64,000 bases of DNA, taken from assembly GCF_019703875.1 (NCBI RefSeq), contig NZ_AP024110.1, positions 806,001-870,000 of the forward strand. The letters are read 5' to 3'. The position numbers and the translations under genes are program-made. Under the pieces are notes generated by a model. That model was not told where the DNA came from. It worked only from the letters and a program-made list of their open reading frames with translations, and ran no database searches. The stretch's first letter is position 1, and each line of letters begins with the position of its first letter. The DNA is from Methyloradius palustris. Its GTDB lineage: Bacteria; Pseudomonadota; Gammaproteobacteria; Burkholderiales; Methylophilaceae. Of the stretch, positions 15,546-23,643 are shown piece by piece.

Positions 15546-18500
15546 TTACTTGTCAGGACTGAACTCGTAGCGCAAACTAACCCAGATACCTCTTGGAGCT
15601 GCTGGCGCAATAAAATTAGTGCTGAGCCAATCACCTGAGTTGTGATTATATCCATCAGGCCCAATCTCTCCATAAATGCTAGGTGAAAATGGGTTACGTC
15701 CCAAGCGGCCAGCACTAAAATATTCTTTATCAAGCAAGTTATTCACTTGCAGAGTGGCAGTCCATTCCGGGTTAAATTTATAACTAGTTTGCAGGTTAAA
15801 TGTTGCATATCCTGGCAATTTCCCAGGATTGGTAGTGGGCGGGAGTGGCACATCAGCCACAATATAATTACCTGAACCTGGTGGACTCTCAACGATTAAT
15901 TGACGAGTTCTGCTTACGCCTGGTTGATGTTCGTTATTCTCATTGCCGCGAACATAGCTTCCAGAATGCATTACAGCAGTGACTCCCATATTCCATTTGG
16001 GAGTAATTTCGTAGTTGATACTAGCATTTAGATTTTGTAATGGAACGCCGGGCATACGGTCGCCCTTTTTTACATTTATGGCTCTCCCATATCCATCATG
16101 TAAATCAACCGCACTACTATTGTCATTACTAATTTCTCGAAATTGACTTTGGAAGGTAGCATCCGTGAGTCCATAGTTAACACTAAAACTAAGTCTATCT
16201 TTGCGCCCAGACAACCCGGCTTCTATACCTTGGCGACGTGTATTACCGATATTGTCAAAAAAACCATTACCGCCTGGTACAGCTATAAAATAAATGTCAT
16301 CTGCTAAATTTGTTTGATAGGCACCTAAATTCCATTTAATGTCTTCAGCGCCAAGTAGACTTTTAAAGCTTCCACGCATGCCCAAGTCGTAAGAAACTGA
16401 TTTAATCTGCTTCAAATAAGGGTCACCTGATAGTACATTAGGTAGCGTGCATTCCCGGCCTTCTACTAAGCTTCGGGGAGTCGAATTTACAGCGCTATAC
16501 GGTGTTCTATCAAATGCACAGCCTAACTCAACCACACTTGGTACACGGGCACCTTTGGCCAAATTGGTATAGATATTCAAGTTTTCTTTAGCTTGCCAAG
16601 TTGCTCCAATTGAAGGATTAAACGAGTAATAGTTGAATTTTTCGGTTTCTGCTTTATCAAGTACATCACTCAAATTGGGGAGGTGAAAATCGGTAGGAAC
16701 TCCAGTGCAATCGCCATTTGGGCATACCGCATAAAAGTCTGGATAAGAAATAAGATTATTTAGGCCGAGTGCTGCATATTCAGTACGTGTCGCAATAGTA
16801 CTTTTTGCTTGAGTTATATTGTAGCGAGCTGAAGTGTTGAAATGCCATGTATCTAACGGGGTCCAAGTTTCACTAAAATAAATGCTTTTGGTGGTATTGG
16901 TTCCACTGAAATCATTATTAGCTAATGGAACATCAGCCCCTGCAAACGCTGGGTTTGCCAAGTCCGGAGCTAAATATGCATTGCGGTTAGCATCCAAAAA
17001 GCCTAATTGGCTGGTATTGGTATAGGTGGAATCTGCCGCATCAATCGAGCCCCCGACCATAAACTTATGTTGCTCTAAGTTCCAGTTGAGCTGAATTGAT
17101 GCACCATTGACGATTTGATTGATATTATTGTCATTAAATACTGCGGTTGGGGTGTAATACGTTTTTCCAGTAATGGGCTCTGTATAACTTACCACACCGG
17201 GTCCAGTTCCTGGTCCGGCTATCCCTACAGTATCCAAGGCACCATCAATAAAAGCGGCATGTCCAGTTCGTGGGTCTATATATTCGAATGCATTATCCTT
17301 AGCATTCGCAACGGTATCTAAAGCTTTTGTCGCTGTGCAAGTATCATTATTTTTCGGGGATACAAAATATACAAAATTTTTCTTACCATCAGGCGAGTAA
17401 AAATAGATTTCATCAAGTGTGCTTGTTGAAATCACACTATTTGCGTAGCCGTCACTAATAAGATGAGTTTCAAAGCTGCCTGTGGCATAGGAACCCTGGC
17501 CGTTTGAATAACTAGTCACAGGACCTTGCGTCTTAATAAACGTTTCTCTAGCTGTTCTTTGAAATAGTATTGCCTGAATTTTATTTCTATCTTGATTAAA
17601 TTCATCAAGTAGGTTTTTGGCAAAGACAGGATCCAAATCTGCATTATATCCAATTGGATTTCCATTAACGTCTTGAGGAAGTAAGGCGGGATTCCCAACA
17701 AAATTATTTCCCAAAGAATCTAAAAAGAAATTATTACCAAATAAGTCCGACAAATCCCCTGTTGGATTATCTACAGTGACCACATAATAATCCGGCAATC
17801 CATATTTGTTATGGCTGTCCAATAGACATGTCCATTGCTCACCCGGTGCAGGGACTCGGCGTGCTTCTTGTAATATTTCGCTATCGGAAAATCCAGTATA
17901 TACATCAGCCCCAATTGAGTGTCGGTCGCTCTTCCTGCGATATACCTGGCCAGTGACGCTAAATGTGTCACTCACCTGAAATGCTCCTGAGAGTTGGAAT
18001 TGTATGAGTTTGTTCTTAGTGGTATCAGGGGCTGTAAATACACTACTTGAGTCTCGCGCGTATTCCTCACTTGGCAATAAGCCATTACCAACCAGATCTG
18101 TTTTCACCAATAAAGTGCTTAAATTAAGATCGAGCTTATCGCCACGGTAACTGGCTTTGCCAAAGAATTGATTCACCTTGCTGGGTGAGTTTTTTCGAAA
18201 GCCATCTTCCAAGAAAAAGTTACCTGCTCCAAACAGTGCCAATGTGCCATTATTCCACCCGCTCTCGATTTGTAATTGTTTACGTCCAAACGAACCAGAT
18301 AATATTTCCGCATCTAAACCTTCATCGGTAAAGCCATCTTTTGTTTTAAGGGTAAACGCACCACCTAAAGTATTTAGGCCAAATATTGGGTTAGAGCCAG
18401 GAAACACATCCACTCCCGCTAGAGCGTTCATGGGGATCATGTCCCAGTTCACCACGTCACCAAATGGTTCATTGACGCGAATGCCGTCAAAGAAAACGCT

Positions 18501-19166
18501 TAAGCCTTGCGGTGTACCGATTTGCGGACCAGCAGTAAAACCACGATAAGTCACATCCATCTGGAATGGATTACCCTGGTAGTCATTGATATTCACAGAC
18601 TGGAGCTTTTTGTTCATCAGGTCAGTGATGGATAAAGAATGAGACTCCTTGATTTCTTTCGCGCTGATACTTTGCACATTGCCAGGGATTTCATCTAGGG
18701 TAAGTCCAAGTCCTGGCAGTGGCCCGACTTCATAGAAACGTTTGGCACGGACAGTCACTGCTTCAAGCTTCATATCTAGCGCGTCTTTATCCGGTACAGG
18801 CCTGATGACAGCGCTACCATCTTTGATATCTGCGTCCAATCCGCTACCTGCAAGTAATCGGTGTAAAGCCTCTTTACGAGTCATGCTTCCTTTAATTGCT
18901 GGCGCAGTTTTGTTTCTGGCAACATCGCTATCAAACGAGACATCAACACCGGTCGCATTTGAAAACTGTTTGAGCGATACGTCTAAAGGCTGTGATGGGA
19001 TATCTAACCGAATAGGGGCGATGAAATTGCCATCTTTTTCAGGGGGTAAATTAGTATTGAGCTCAGCAGCTTGAATACATGTGGAGACAACTATAAGTGA
19101 TATGGCAAAAGCAGTTCTGCAAATTAATGGCCAGCTATTTGCAATTTCAATTGTACGAATAGACAT
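15546..19166 (-). CDS. TonB-dependent outer-membrane receptor with N-terminal signalling (STN) domain, unusually long
   Basis: A 1206-aa transducer-type receptor. It has a signal peptide (cleavage near QAA-E35), an STN domain (about 52-122), a TonB-box-like region near VTVRAKRF, a plug (about 155-275, with TYRGF, DGIRVNEPFGDVVNWDMIP and NTLGGA) and a beta-barrel ending in an alternating strand. Typical receptors have 700-850 residues. The excess includes a segment at about 440-685, rich in Asn, Asp and Gly with two Cys, that probably forms large surface loops. The STN domain and adjacent fecR and fecI indicate self-induced surface signalling. The ligand is unknown; a metal chelate, possibly lanthanide, is inferred only from neighbours. 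Confidence 0.9.
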   Translation of the reverse strand: MSIRTIEIANSWPLICRTAFAISLIVVSTCIQAAELNTNLPPEKDGNFIAPIRLDIPSQPLDVSLKQFSNATGVDVSFDSDVARNKTAPAIKGSMTRKEALHRLLAGSGLDADIKDGSAVIRPVPDKDALDMKLEAVTVRAKRFYEVGPLPGLGLTLDEIPGNVQSISAKEIKESHSLSITDLMNKKLQSVNINDYQGNPFQMDVTYRGFTAGPQIGTPQGLSVFFDGIRVNEPFGDVVNWDMIPMNALAGVDVFPGSNPIFGLNTLGGAFTLKTKDGFTDEGLDAEILSGSFGRKQLQIESGWNNGTLALFGAGNFFLEDGFRKNSPSKVNQFFGKASYRGDKLDLNLSTLLVKTDLVGNGLLPSEEYARDSSSVFTAPDTTKNKLIQFQLSGAFQVSDTFSVTGQVYRRKSDRHSIGADVYTGFSDSEILQEARRVPAPGEQWTCLLDSHNKYGLPDYYVVTVDNPTGDLSDLFGNNFFLDSLGNNFVGNPALLPQDVNGNPIGYNADLDPVFAKNLLDEFNQDRNKIQAILFQRTARETFIKTQGPVTSYSNGQGSYATGSFETHLISDGYANSVISTSTLDEIYFYSPDGKKNFVYFVSPKNNDTCTATKALDTVANAKDNAFEYIDPRTGHAAFIDGALDTVGIAGPGTGPGVVSYTEPITGKTYYTPTAVFNDNNINQIVNGASIQLNWNLEQHKFMVGGSIDAADSTYTNTSQLGFLDANRNAYLAPDLANPAFAGADVPLANNDFSGTNTTKSIYFSETWTPLDTWHFNTSARYNITQAKSTIATRTEYAALGLNNLISYPDFYAVCPNGDCTGVPTDFHLPNLSDVLDKAETEKFNYYSFNPSIGATWQAKENLNIYTNLAKGARVPSVVELGCAFDRTPYSAVNSTPRSLVEGRECTLPNVLSGDPYLKQIKSVSYDLGMRGSFKSLLGAEDIKWNLGAYQTNLADDIYFIAVPGGNGFFDNIGNTRRQGIEAGLSGRKDRLSFSVNYGLTDATFQSQFREISNDNSSAVDLHDGYGRAINVKKGDRMPGVPLQNLNASINYEITPKWNMGVTAVMHSGSYVRGNENNEHQPGVSRTRQLIVESPPGSGNYIVADVPLPPTTNPGKLPGYATFNLQTSYKFNPEWTATLQVNNLLDKEYFSAGRLGRNPFSPSIYGEIGPDGYNHNSGDWLSTNFIAPAAPRGIWVSLRYEFSPDK

Positions 19167-19253
19167 CGGTATCCCAATTAATAAATCATGGTTGATACCT
19201 ATCTAACCCTGCAGTAAAAATATTACTGATGTCTAATGATGAAAATAATTAAA

Positions 19254-20243
19254 TTATTTTTTGGCTGGAGAAACTATCAATGTTTCGTTCTGACCATACT
19301 CGACTTTGACGGGTGCAACTTCTGGAAGACTATCCAGGAATTTTTCCACATTGCGTGCTTTTACAATGGCGGTGACTTTTGTTTTTACATTCAAGCCTGA
19401 TTCAATATGAACAGGTTGTTGGCGGTAGCGTGAGAGCGTTTCGCTGATTTCGTCCAGCGTTGCATTATTAAACGTGATGATGCCTTGCTGGAATGTGAAG
19501 GCATCGGATGCTGGCCGTGAAACACGCTGAGGTGATTGCGCTGGCAATACTTCAGCTACTTCCCCATTGGTCAGGATGGTCGGAGTACCAATCACATTGC
19601 CATCTTGGCTTTGCGACTCAACTTGCACCCGACCATGATCAACGCTCACTCTGACTAGGTTGTTGAGCCGGTTCACAACAAAGCGTGTACCTAGAACAGT
19701 GACTTTGGCATCACCACTATCTACGACGAATGGCCTGTTTGGATCCTTTGCTACTTCAAAGATCGCTTCACCACGATTAAGTTTTACCAGACGTTTATTA
19801 CGGTAATAAATGATGTCAATGTTGGTATTGGCATTCATGGTGATTTTACTGCCGTCATTTAAGTCTTTGACCGCGACCTCGCCGATATTGGCACTCGCAG
19901 ACATTTGCATAAGCGGTTGTGATTGCCATGCTTGGTAACCAAATAGACTGGCCGCTGAAAGAACGACAATACTGAGGGCAGTAAATGCTGTTTTGATTTT
20001 GCTTGAACGTTGGAGTTGCTGCTTTTTCTGCAGGGCAGAAGTCAACCGCTCTAGCTGGGGTGTTGAATCCAGTTTTTGCCAGATATCTTCAACTTCTAAA
20101 TATACCTGCTGATGGCTTGGGCTTGCCATTAACCAAGCTTCAAATTTAGTGCGATCAGGATGCTCAGCATCCAGTTTCTGTAAGCGGATGAACCAGCTTA
20201 TGGCTGTTTCTCGTAGGGTTTTCTTTTTAGCAGGAGATAACAT
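19254..20243 (-). CDS. FecR-family anti-sigma/signal transducer
   Basis: A 329-aa inner-membrane regulator. The cytoplasmic N-terminal domain (about 10-52, with AISWFIRLQ and FEAWLMASPSHQ) binds the sigma factor. One helix (about 87-104) crosses the membrane. The FecR domain (about 120-215) contains AIFEVAKDPNRPFVVDSG and VLGTRFVVN, and a C-terminal STN-like part (about 255-325) contacts the receptor signalling domain. It relays ligand occupancy of the neighbouring receptor to the sigma factor encoded 6 nt upstream. Confidence 0.9.
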   Translation of the reverse strand: MLSPAKKKTLRETAISWFIRLQKLDAEHPDRTKFEAWLMASPSHQQVYLEVEDIWQKLDSTPQLERLTSALQKKQQLQRSSKIKTAFTALSIVVLSAASLFGYQAWQSQPLMQMSASANIGEVAVKDLNDGSKITMNANTNIDIIYYRNKRLVKLNRGEAIFEVAKDPNRPFVVDSGDAKVTVLGTRFVVNRLNNLVRVSVDHGRVQVESQSQDGNVIGTPTILTNGEVAEVLPAQSPQRVSRPASDAFTFQQGIITFNNATLDEISETLSRYRQQPVHIESGLNVKTKVTAIVKARNVEKFLDSLPEVAPVKVEYGQNETLIVSPAKK

Positions 20244-20249
20244 GGCTGC

Positions 20250-20762
20250 TTAGCGGATTAAGTCTTCGGCTTCGAGAAGCTCAACCATGGCACGCATCAC
20301 ATGTCGCTGCACCATATTTCTGGTGATGCCTAACTGAAGGGCTATCTCACTTTGATCCAGGCCTTCAATACGAAACAACCAAAAAGCCTCACGACATCGT
20401 GGAGGTAGGTTATCTATCATATGTTGCATGGCTTTTAGCCGCTGTTGTATGTCTGCCAAATGTTCAGCGGAAGGCGTAAACCGTTGATCGGCGAACGAGA
20501 GATTATCTTCTTCGCTCTCATCAGTGATTAAAGGCACTAAACGTCGTTGGTGGTTATGCTCATCAATCAGCACATTTCGCACAATCACCTGCAGAAAAGC
20601 ATGAGGGCGCTGAGTACGATCAGGATTTTTGGCTAGTGCAAATCTCACCAAAGCATCATGCAGGATATCCAAGGCGTTCTGCTTGCATAGTGTTTGACGG
20701 TAAATGTTAGGTAACAAATCAGAATATGCCCAGCGTAAATCCACACCATGCCATTGCATCAT
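20250..20762 (-). CDS. ECF sigma factor of the FecI type
   Basis: A 170-aa ECF sigma factor with region 2 (about 15-85, with LDILHDALVRFALAKNP) and region 4 (about 112-165, with LPPRCREAFWLFRIEGLDQSE and an HTH around GITRNMVQRHVM). It lies 6 nt upstream of its fecR partner and should activate the receptor-tonB operon when the receptor binds its ligand. It is divergent from the paralogous fecI at 22019 across about 1.25 kb. Confidence 0.9.
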   Translation of the reverse strand: MMQWHGVDLRWAYSDLLPNIYRQTLCKQNALDILHDALVRFALAKNPDRTQRPHAFLQVIVRNVLIDEHNHQRRLVPLITDESEEDNLSFADQRFTPSAEHLADIQQRLKAMQHMIDNLPPRCREAFWLFRIEGLDQSEIALQLGITRNMVQRHVMRAMVELLEAEDLIR

Positions 20763-21326
20763 GATTTGATACCACGCAAGATGGATTGATAGCTGAGCAT
20801 GTAACCTTTGGAATGAGAAGTTATGTATAGAGTTTGCTATGAGGCAAAGATTTATTAATTACTGCAAAGACTATGCCTAAAATAATTAATCAATAAGCCA
20901 CTGTTCTTAAACAACTTTCTATGCTAACGACTAAACATATTGAATGTATACAGCCAAGCTGGGCTAAATACAGCCACCAATTGCGGTTTGTTAAGTTTGA
21001 CCATGCGAACTGCCGGTTACTTATTTTTTGAATGTAGAGTTTGTGAGTCTTGTTCATCGCTGAATTGAAATAAGCCTTCAGTTTCTTGAGCAGTCTTGCT
21101 CACAGGCAAAGTTTCTTTGTTAACAATATCTGAATTTACTAGATACTTTGCCGTAATTTGAAATCGAATACGGGGTGGGTAGCTTTGTGGCGCAAATCTT
21201 ATATGTTTCAATTTCACTAGAGATAAGCCCAAGAACGAAGCCAGTTGACTTGTTCAGGTTGTTTATTATTTTCGTGTCGCAATTATTAATTACATGCGGC
21301 GCTCGGAGGTATATTGCTACGTCAAT

Positions 21327-21360
21327 AAAAAACACCCCAGCAAGGGGGCTTGCTAGGGTG
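21327..21360 (-). terminator. Rho-independent terminator on the minus strand without an intact upstream gene
   Basis: A 12-bp stem with one mismatch (21333-21344 with 21349-21360) and GGGG loop. On the minus strand it is followed by six T (21332-21327). The only minus-strand coding signal upstream of it is the decayed fragment at 21484-21642, so it is probably the surviving terminator of a lost gene, or of a small RNA. Confidence 0.6.
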
Positions 21361-21483
21361 ATTTAAGAGAAAGCTAATTACACGTCAAGTTAGCAATTTA
21401 AATATATTGCCAATCTAATAAGTTAAGAAGGGAAATAATCCCGAATATTAGATAGTGAATTTCCTGAGATAGGTTTTCGTGCC

Positions 21484-21642
21484 TTATTCTGAGATCTTTT
21501 TCAGATTATCCAGACCGCCCTCATAAACACTTGAGATTGTCTTTAGCGCTGTTTCGTCATCTTGACCGCTAATCACCTAGCAGAATGAAAGACTGCGAGT
21601 CTCCACTTCATCCCAGTCTGCTCTAAGTTTAGAAACTGGGGT
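21484..21642 (-). pseudogene. Decayed fragment of an unidentified minus-strand gene
   Basis: The frame reads TPVSKLRADWDEVETRSL, then SFC, an in-frame TAG (21577-21579), and VISGQDDETALKTISSV to a stop at 21484-21486. The mix of residues on both sides of the TAG looks protein-like, and one base change (TGG to TAG) would explain the break. No start codon was found and no family was recognised. A terminator lies about 125 bp downstream. Confidence 0.35.
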
Positions 21643-22018
21643 TTATTTTGTCAGATTTATCTCAATAAATACAATATCGTTTTTATTGGATTTCACTAAT
21701 ATCATTAGTCAGTTTCTGTTAGGAATAACACTAGTTCCTATCGGGAATTATTCCCTATTTCTATTTCCCTCCTACCAATAATATCCTTCTCAGCCTGCAT
21801 TTTATTTAATTAATAATTTATCAAGAAAATTGGTTATTAATTAGTTGGTTATAAATAGCCATCAGATGAAAACGGTGGTTGCTGGTAACCACCATTTCCA
21901 ATAAGTATTATTTTGATAATTAAATAAGTAATTTAAAACAATAGGTTGAGGTTATCACTGTATTAGGCTCGAATTTTGCAGATTATACAAAAACTTTATT
22001 TTGTTATAGGTAAAAAAT

Positions 22019-22531
22019 ATGAGTAGCATGTCAATGAACTTGATGATGAACGAAATGTATTCTTCTCATCATGCATGGCTGCATGGTTGGTTGCGAAAAA
22101 GATTGGCGTCTTCTGATGTTGCAGCAGACCTTGCTCAAGATACTTTCGTTTCTGTTTTGACTCGTCAGAATAAAGAGCAAGAAGATGTAGTAATTAACGA
22201 GCCCCGTGCTTACCTGACAACAATTGCAAAATGCATTTTATCGAATTACTTCCAGCGAAAAAATCTGGAGGAGGCATACAATGAGGCCCTTGCCAATATT
22301 GGTTTGGAAGTAACAATATCAGCTGAAGATAAACTCATTCTTTTGGAAACACTACAAGAGATAGATGCCATGTTGGATAAGTTGCCGGTCAAAGTAAGGC
22401 AGGCATTTTTACTTCATCATTTGGATGGAGCCAACTATTCAGAGATTGCTCTCAAGCTGGATATATCTGACCGCACAGTCACAAGATATATGGCCCAGGC
22501 TTTTGAGCAATGTCTTTTACATATGCTTTAA
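22019..22531 (+). CDS. ECF sigma factor of the FecI type (second system)
   Basis: A 170-aa ECF sigma factor with region 2 (about 12-80, HAWLHGWLRKRLASSDVAAD and AQDTFVSVL) and region 4 (about 112-165, LPVKVRQAFLLHHLDG with HTH near LDISDRTVTRYM). It is clearly diverged from the minus-strand fecI at 20250 despite equal length. Its gene is followed 9 nt later by a fecR partner. It probably drives transcription of the receptor at 23644. Confidence 0.9.
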   Translation: MSSMSMNLMMNEMYSSHHAWLHGWLRKRLASSDVAADLAQDTFVSVLTRQNKEQEDVVINEPRAYLTTIAKCILSNYFQRKNLEEAYNEALANIGLEVTISAEDKLILLETLQEIDAMLDKLPVKVRQAFLLHHLDGANYSEIALKLDISDRTVTRYMAQAFEQCLLHML

Positions 22532-22540
22532 AGATACCCA

Positions 22541-23500
22541 TTGAATTCAAATAATCATTCCAATATTCCGGATGTGATCAAAGAAGCTGCTTCTTGGCTA
22601 AGTAAGATGCATCGTGGCCCTTTAAGTCATGATGAGGAGGTGGCATTAGCTGAGTGGCGGATACAGAGCGAACTTCATGAAATGGCTTGGAAGAATGCAG
22701 AGCAGTTAAATGTAAAGCTCAAGAAAATTCCAAATCGGATTGGCATGATGGTTTTGGATCGGCCAACATCTCTAGAGCGGCGTGCTTTTATAAAGCCATT
22801 AGCAATCTTTATGATTGCGGCGCCTACTGGCCTTTTGACCTACCGCATGACGCCATGGCAGAGTTGGACGGCTGATTACTCTACTGCCATTGGCGAAACA
22901 AAAACCTACGCATTAGCTGACGGTACCAAGATAACCCTCAATACCGATAGTGCAGTCGATATTGACTATGACAACCAGCACCGATATATAAAGCTATATA
23001 AGGGTGAGGTTTATGTTGAGACTGCAAAAGACCAACTTCATAGACCTTTAGCTGTCTTGACAAAGCATGGTCGCCTAACAGCCCTAGGTACTGTATTTAC
23101 TGTCAGATTGGAATCGGATTTTAGTTCCATAGCTGTGATGGAAGGTGCTGTTGAGGTCGTAGCAAAAGAAAGCAACAAATCTTCGGTGGTCATTCCTGCA
23201 CTTAATCAATCTACTTTTAGCAGCACTAAAATTGATCCAATTTTGCCCCTTGATCCAAATGCAAGCGCTTGGATTGATGGGACGCTATATGCAGATAATA
23301 TGCGTCTGGAAGACTTCATTGGTTTATTAAGTCGGTACCGTAAGGGAGTTTTAACCTGCGATGAGACATCAAAAAATATACTTATATCGGGCGCATTTCA
23401 ACTTAAAGATCCAGAGCATATATTAGAGATGATCCAGGATACGCGCCCGATTAAAATTATCTGGCGTACGCGCTATTGGGGTTCCATCACAAAAAACTGA
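22541..23500 (+). CDS. FecR-family anti-sigma/signal transducer (second system)
   Basis: A 319-aa protein with the same plan as the first FecR: N-terminal sigma-binding domain (about 9-50, with AASWLSKMH and AEWRIQSELHEMAW), one helix (about 84-102), a FecR domain (about 115-215, with VYVETAKDQLHRPLAV and ALGTVFTVRL) and a C-terminal STN-like region with RLEDFIGLLSRYRKG. It starts at TTG 22541, 9 nt after fecI; no strong ribosome site is visible, so coupled translation is likely. A perfect palindromic terminator follows at 23527. Confidence 0.87.
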   Translation: MNSNNHSNIPDVIKEAASWLSKMHRGPLSHDEEVALAEWRIQSELHEMAWKNAEQLNVKLKKIPNRIGMMVLDRPTSLERRAFIKPLAIFMIAAPTGLLTYRMTPWQSWTADYSTAIGETKTYALADGTKITLNTDSAVDIDYDNQHRYIKLYKGEVYVETAKDQLHRPLAVLTKHGRLTALGTVFTVRLESDFSSIAVMEGAVEVVAKESNKSSVVIPALNQSTFSSTKIDPILPLDPNASAWIDGTLYADNMRLEDFIGLLSRYRKGVLTCDETSKNILISGAFQLKDPEHILEMIQDTRPIKIIWRTRYWGSITKN

Positions 23501-23526
23501 TTCAGAAACGACATTTTAGATTTAAG

Positions 23527-23570
23527 GAAAAAGAGGACAAAAATAATTAATTATTTTTGTCCTCTTTTTC
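23527..23570 (+). terminator. 44-bp perfect palindrome, terminator between fecR and its receptor
   Basis: Bases 23527-23570 form a perfect inverted repeat with up to 22 pairs, ending in a run of five T and starting with five A. It lies 27 bp after the fecR stop, so it should end the fecI-fecR transcript from either direction. Because the receptor begins downstream, its message must start from its own promoter between 23571 and 23643. TTGACA at 23580-23585 is a possible -35 element. Confidence 0.85.
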
Positions 23571-23643
23571 ATTCTCGCTTGACATAGATAGTAAGGAGCA
23601 AAAGTTTGCGAAGTTGAAGCAACTACATAAGTACTTAAGGGAT

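Larger units (their letters stand above)
20763..22018. other. 1.25-kb AT-rich region between two divergent fecI genes
   Basis: No intact gene is supported here. Short open frames on the minus strand (21017-21232, 21120-21335) lack a ribosome site, recognisable domain or coding character. The region holds a minus-strand terminator (21327-21360), a decayed coding fragment (21484-21642) and several short palindromes around 21700-21760 with repeated GGAATA/TATTCC elements, plausible promoter or regulatory sites for the plus-strand fecI. Confidence 0.6.

Noticed and set aside
21017..21335. Two overlapping 71-codon minus-strand frames between the fecI genes
   Set aside because: No ribosome site, no recognisable protein features, AT-rich composition; the terminator at 21327 lies upstream of most of this stretch.
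23557..23643. Longer receptor start at TTG 23557
   Set aside because: It lies inside the terminator palindrome and adds hydrophilic residues before the signal peptide.
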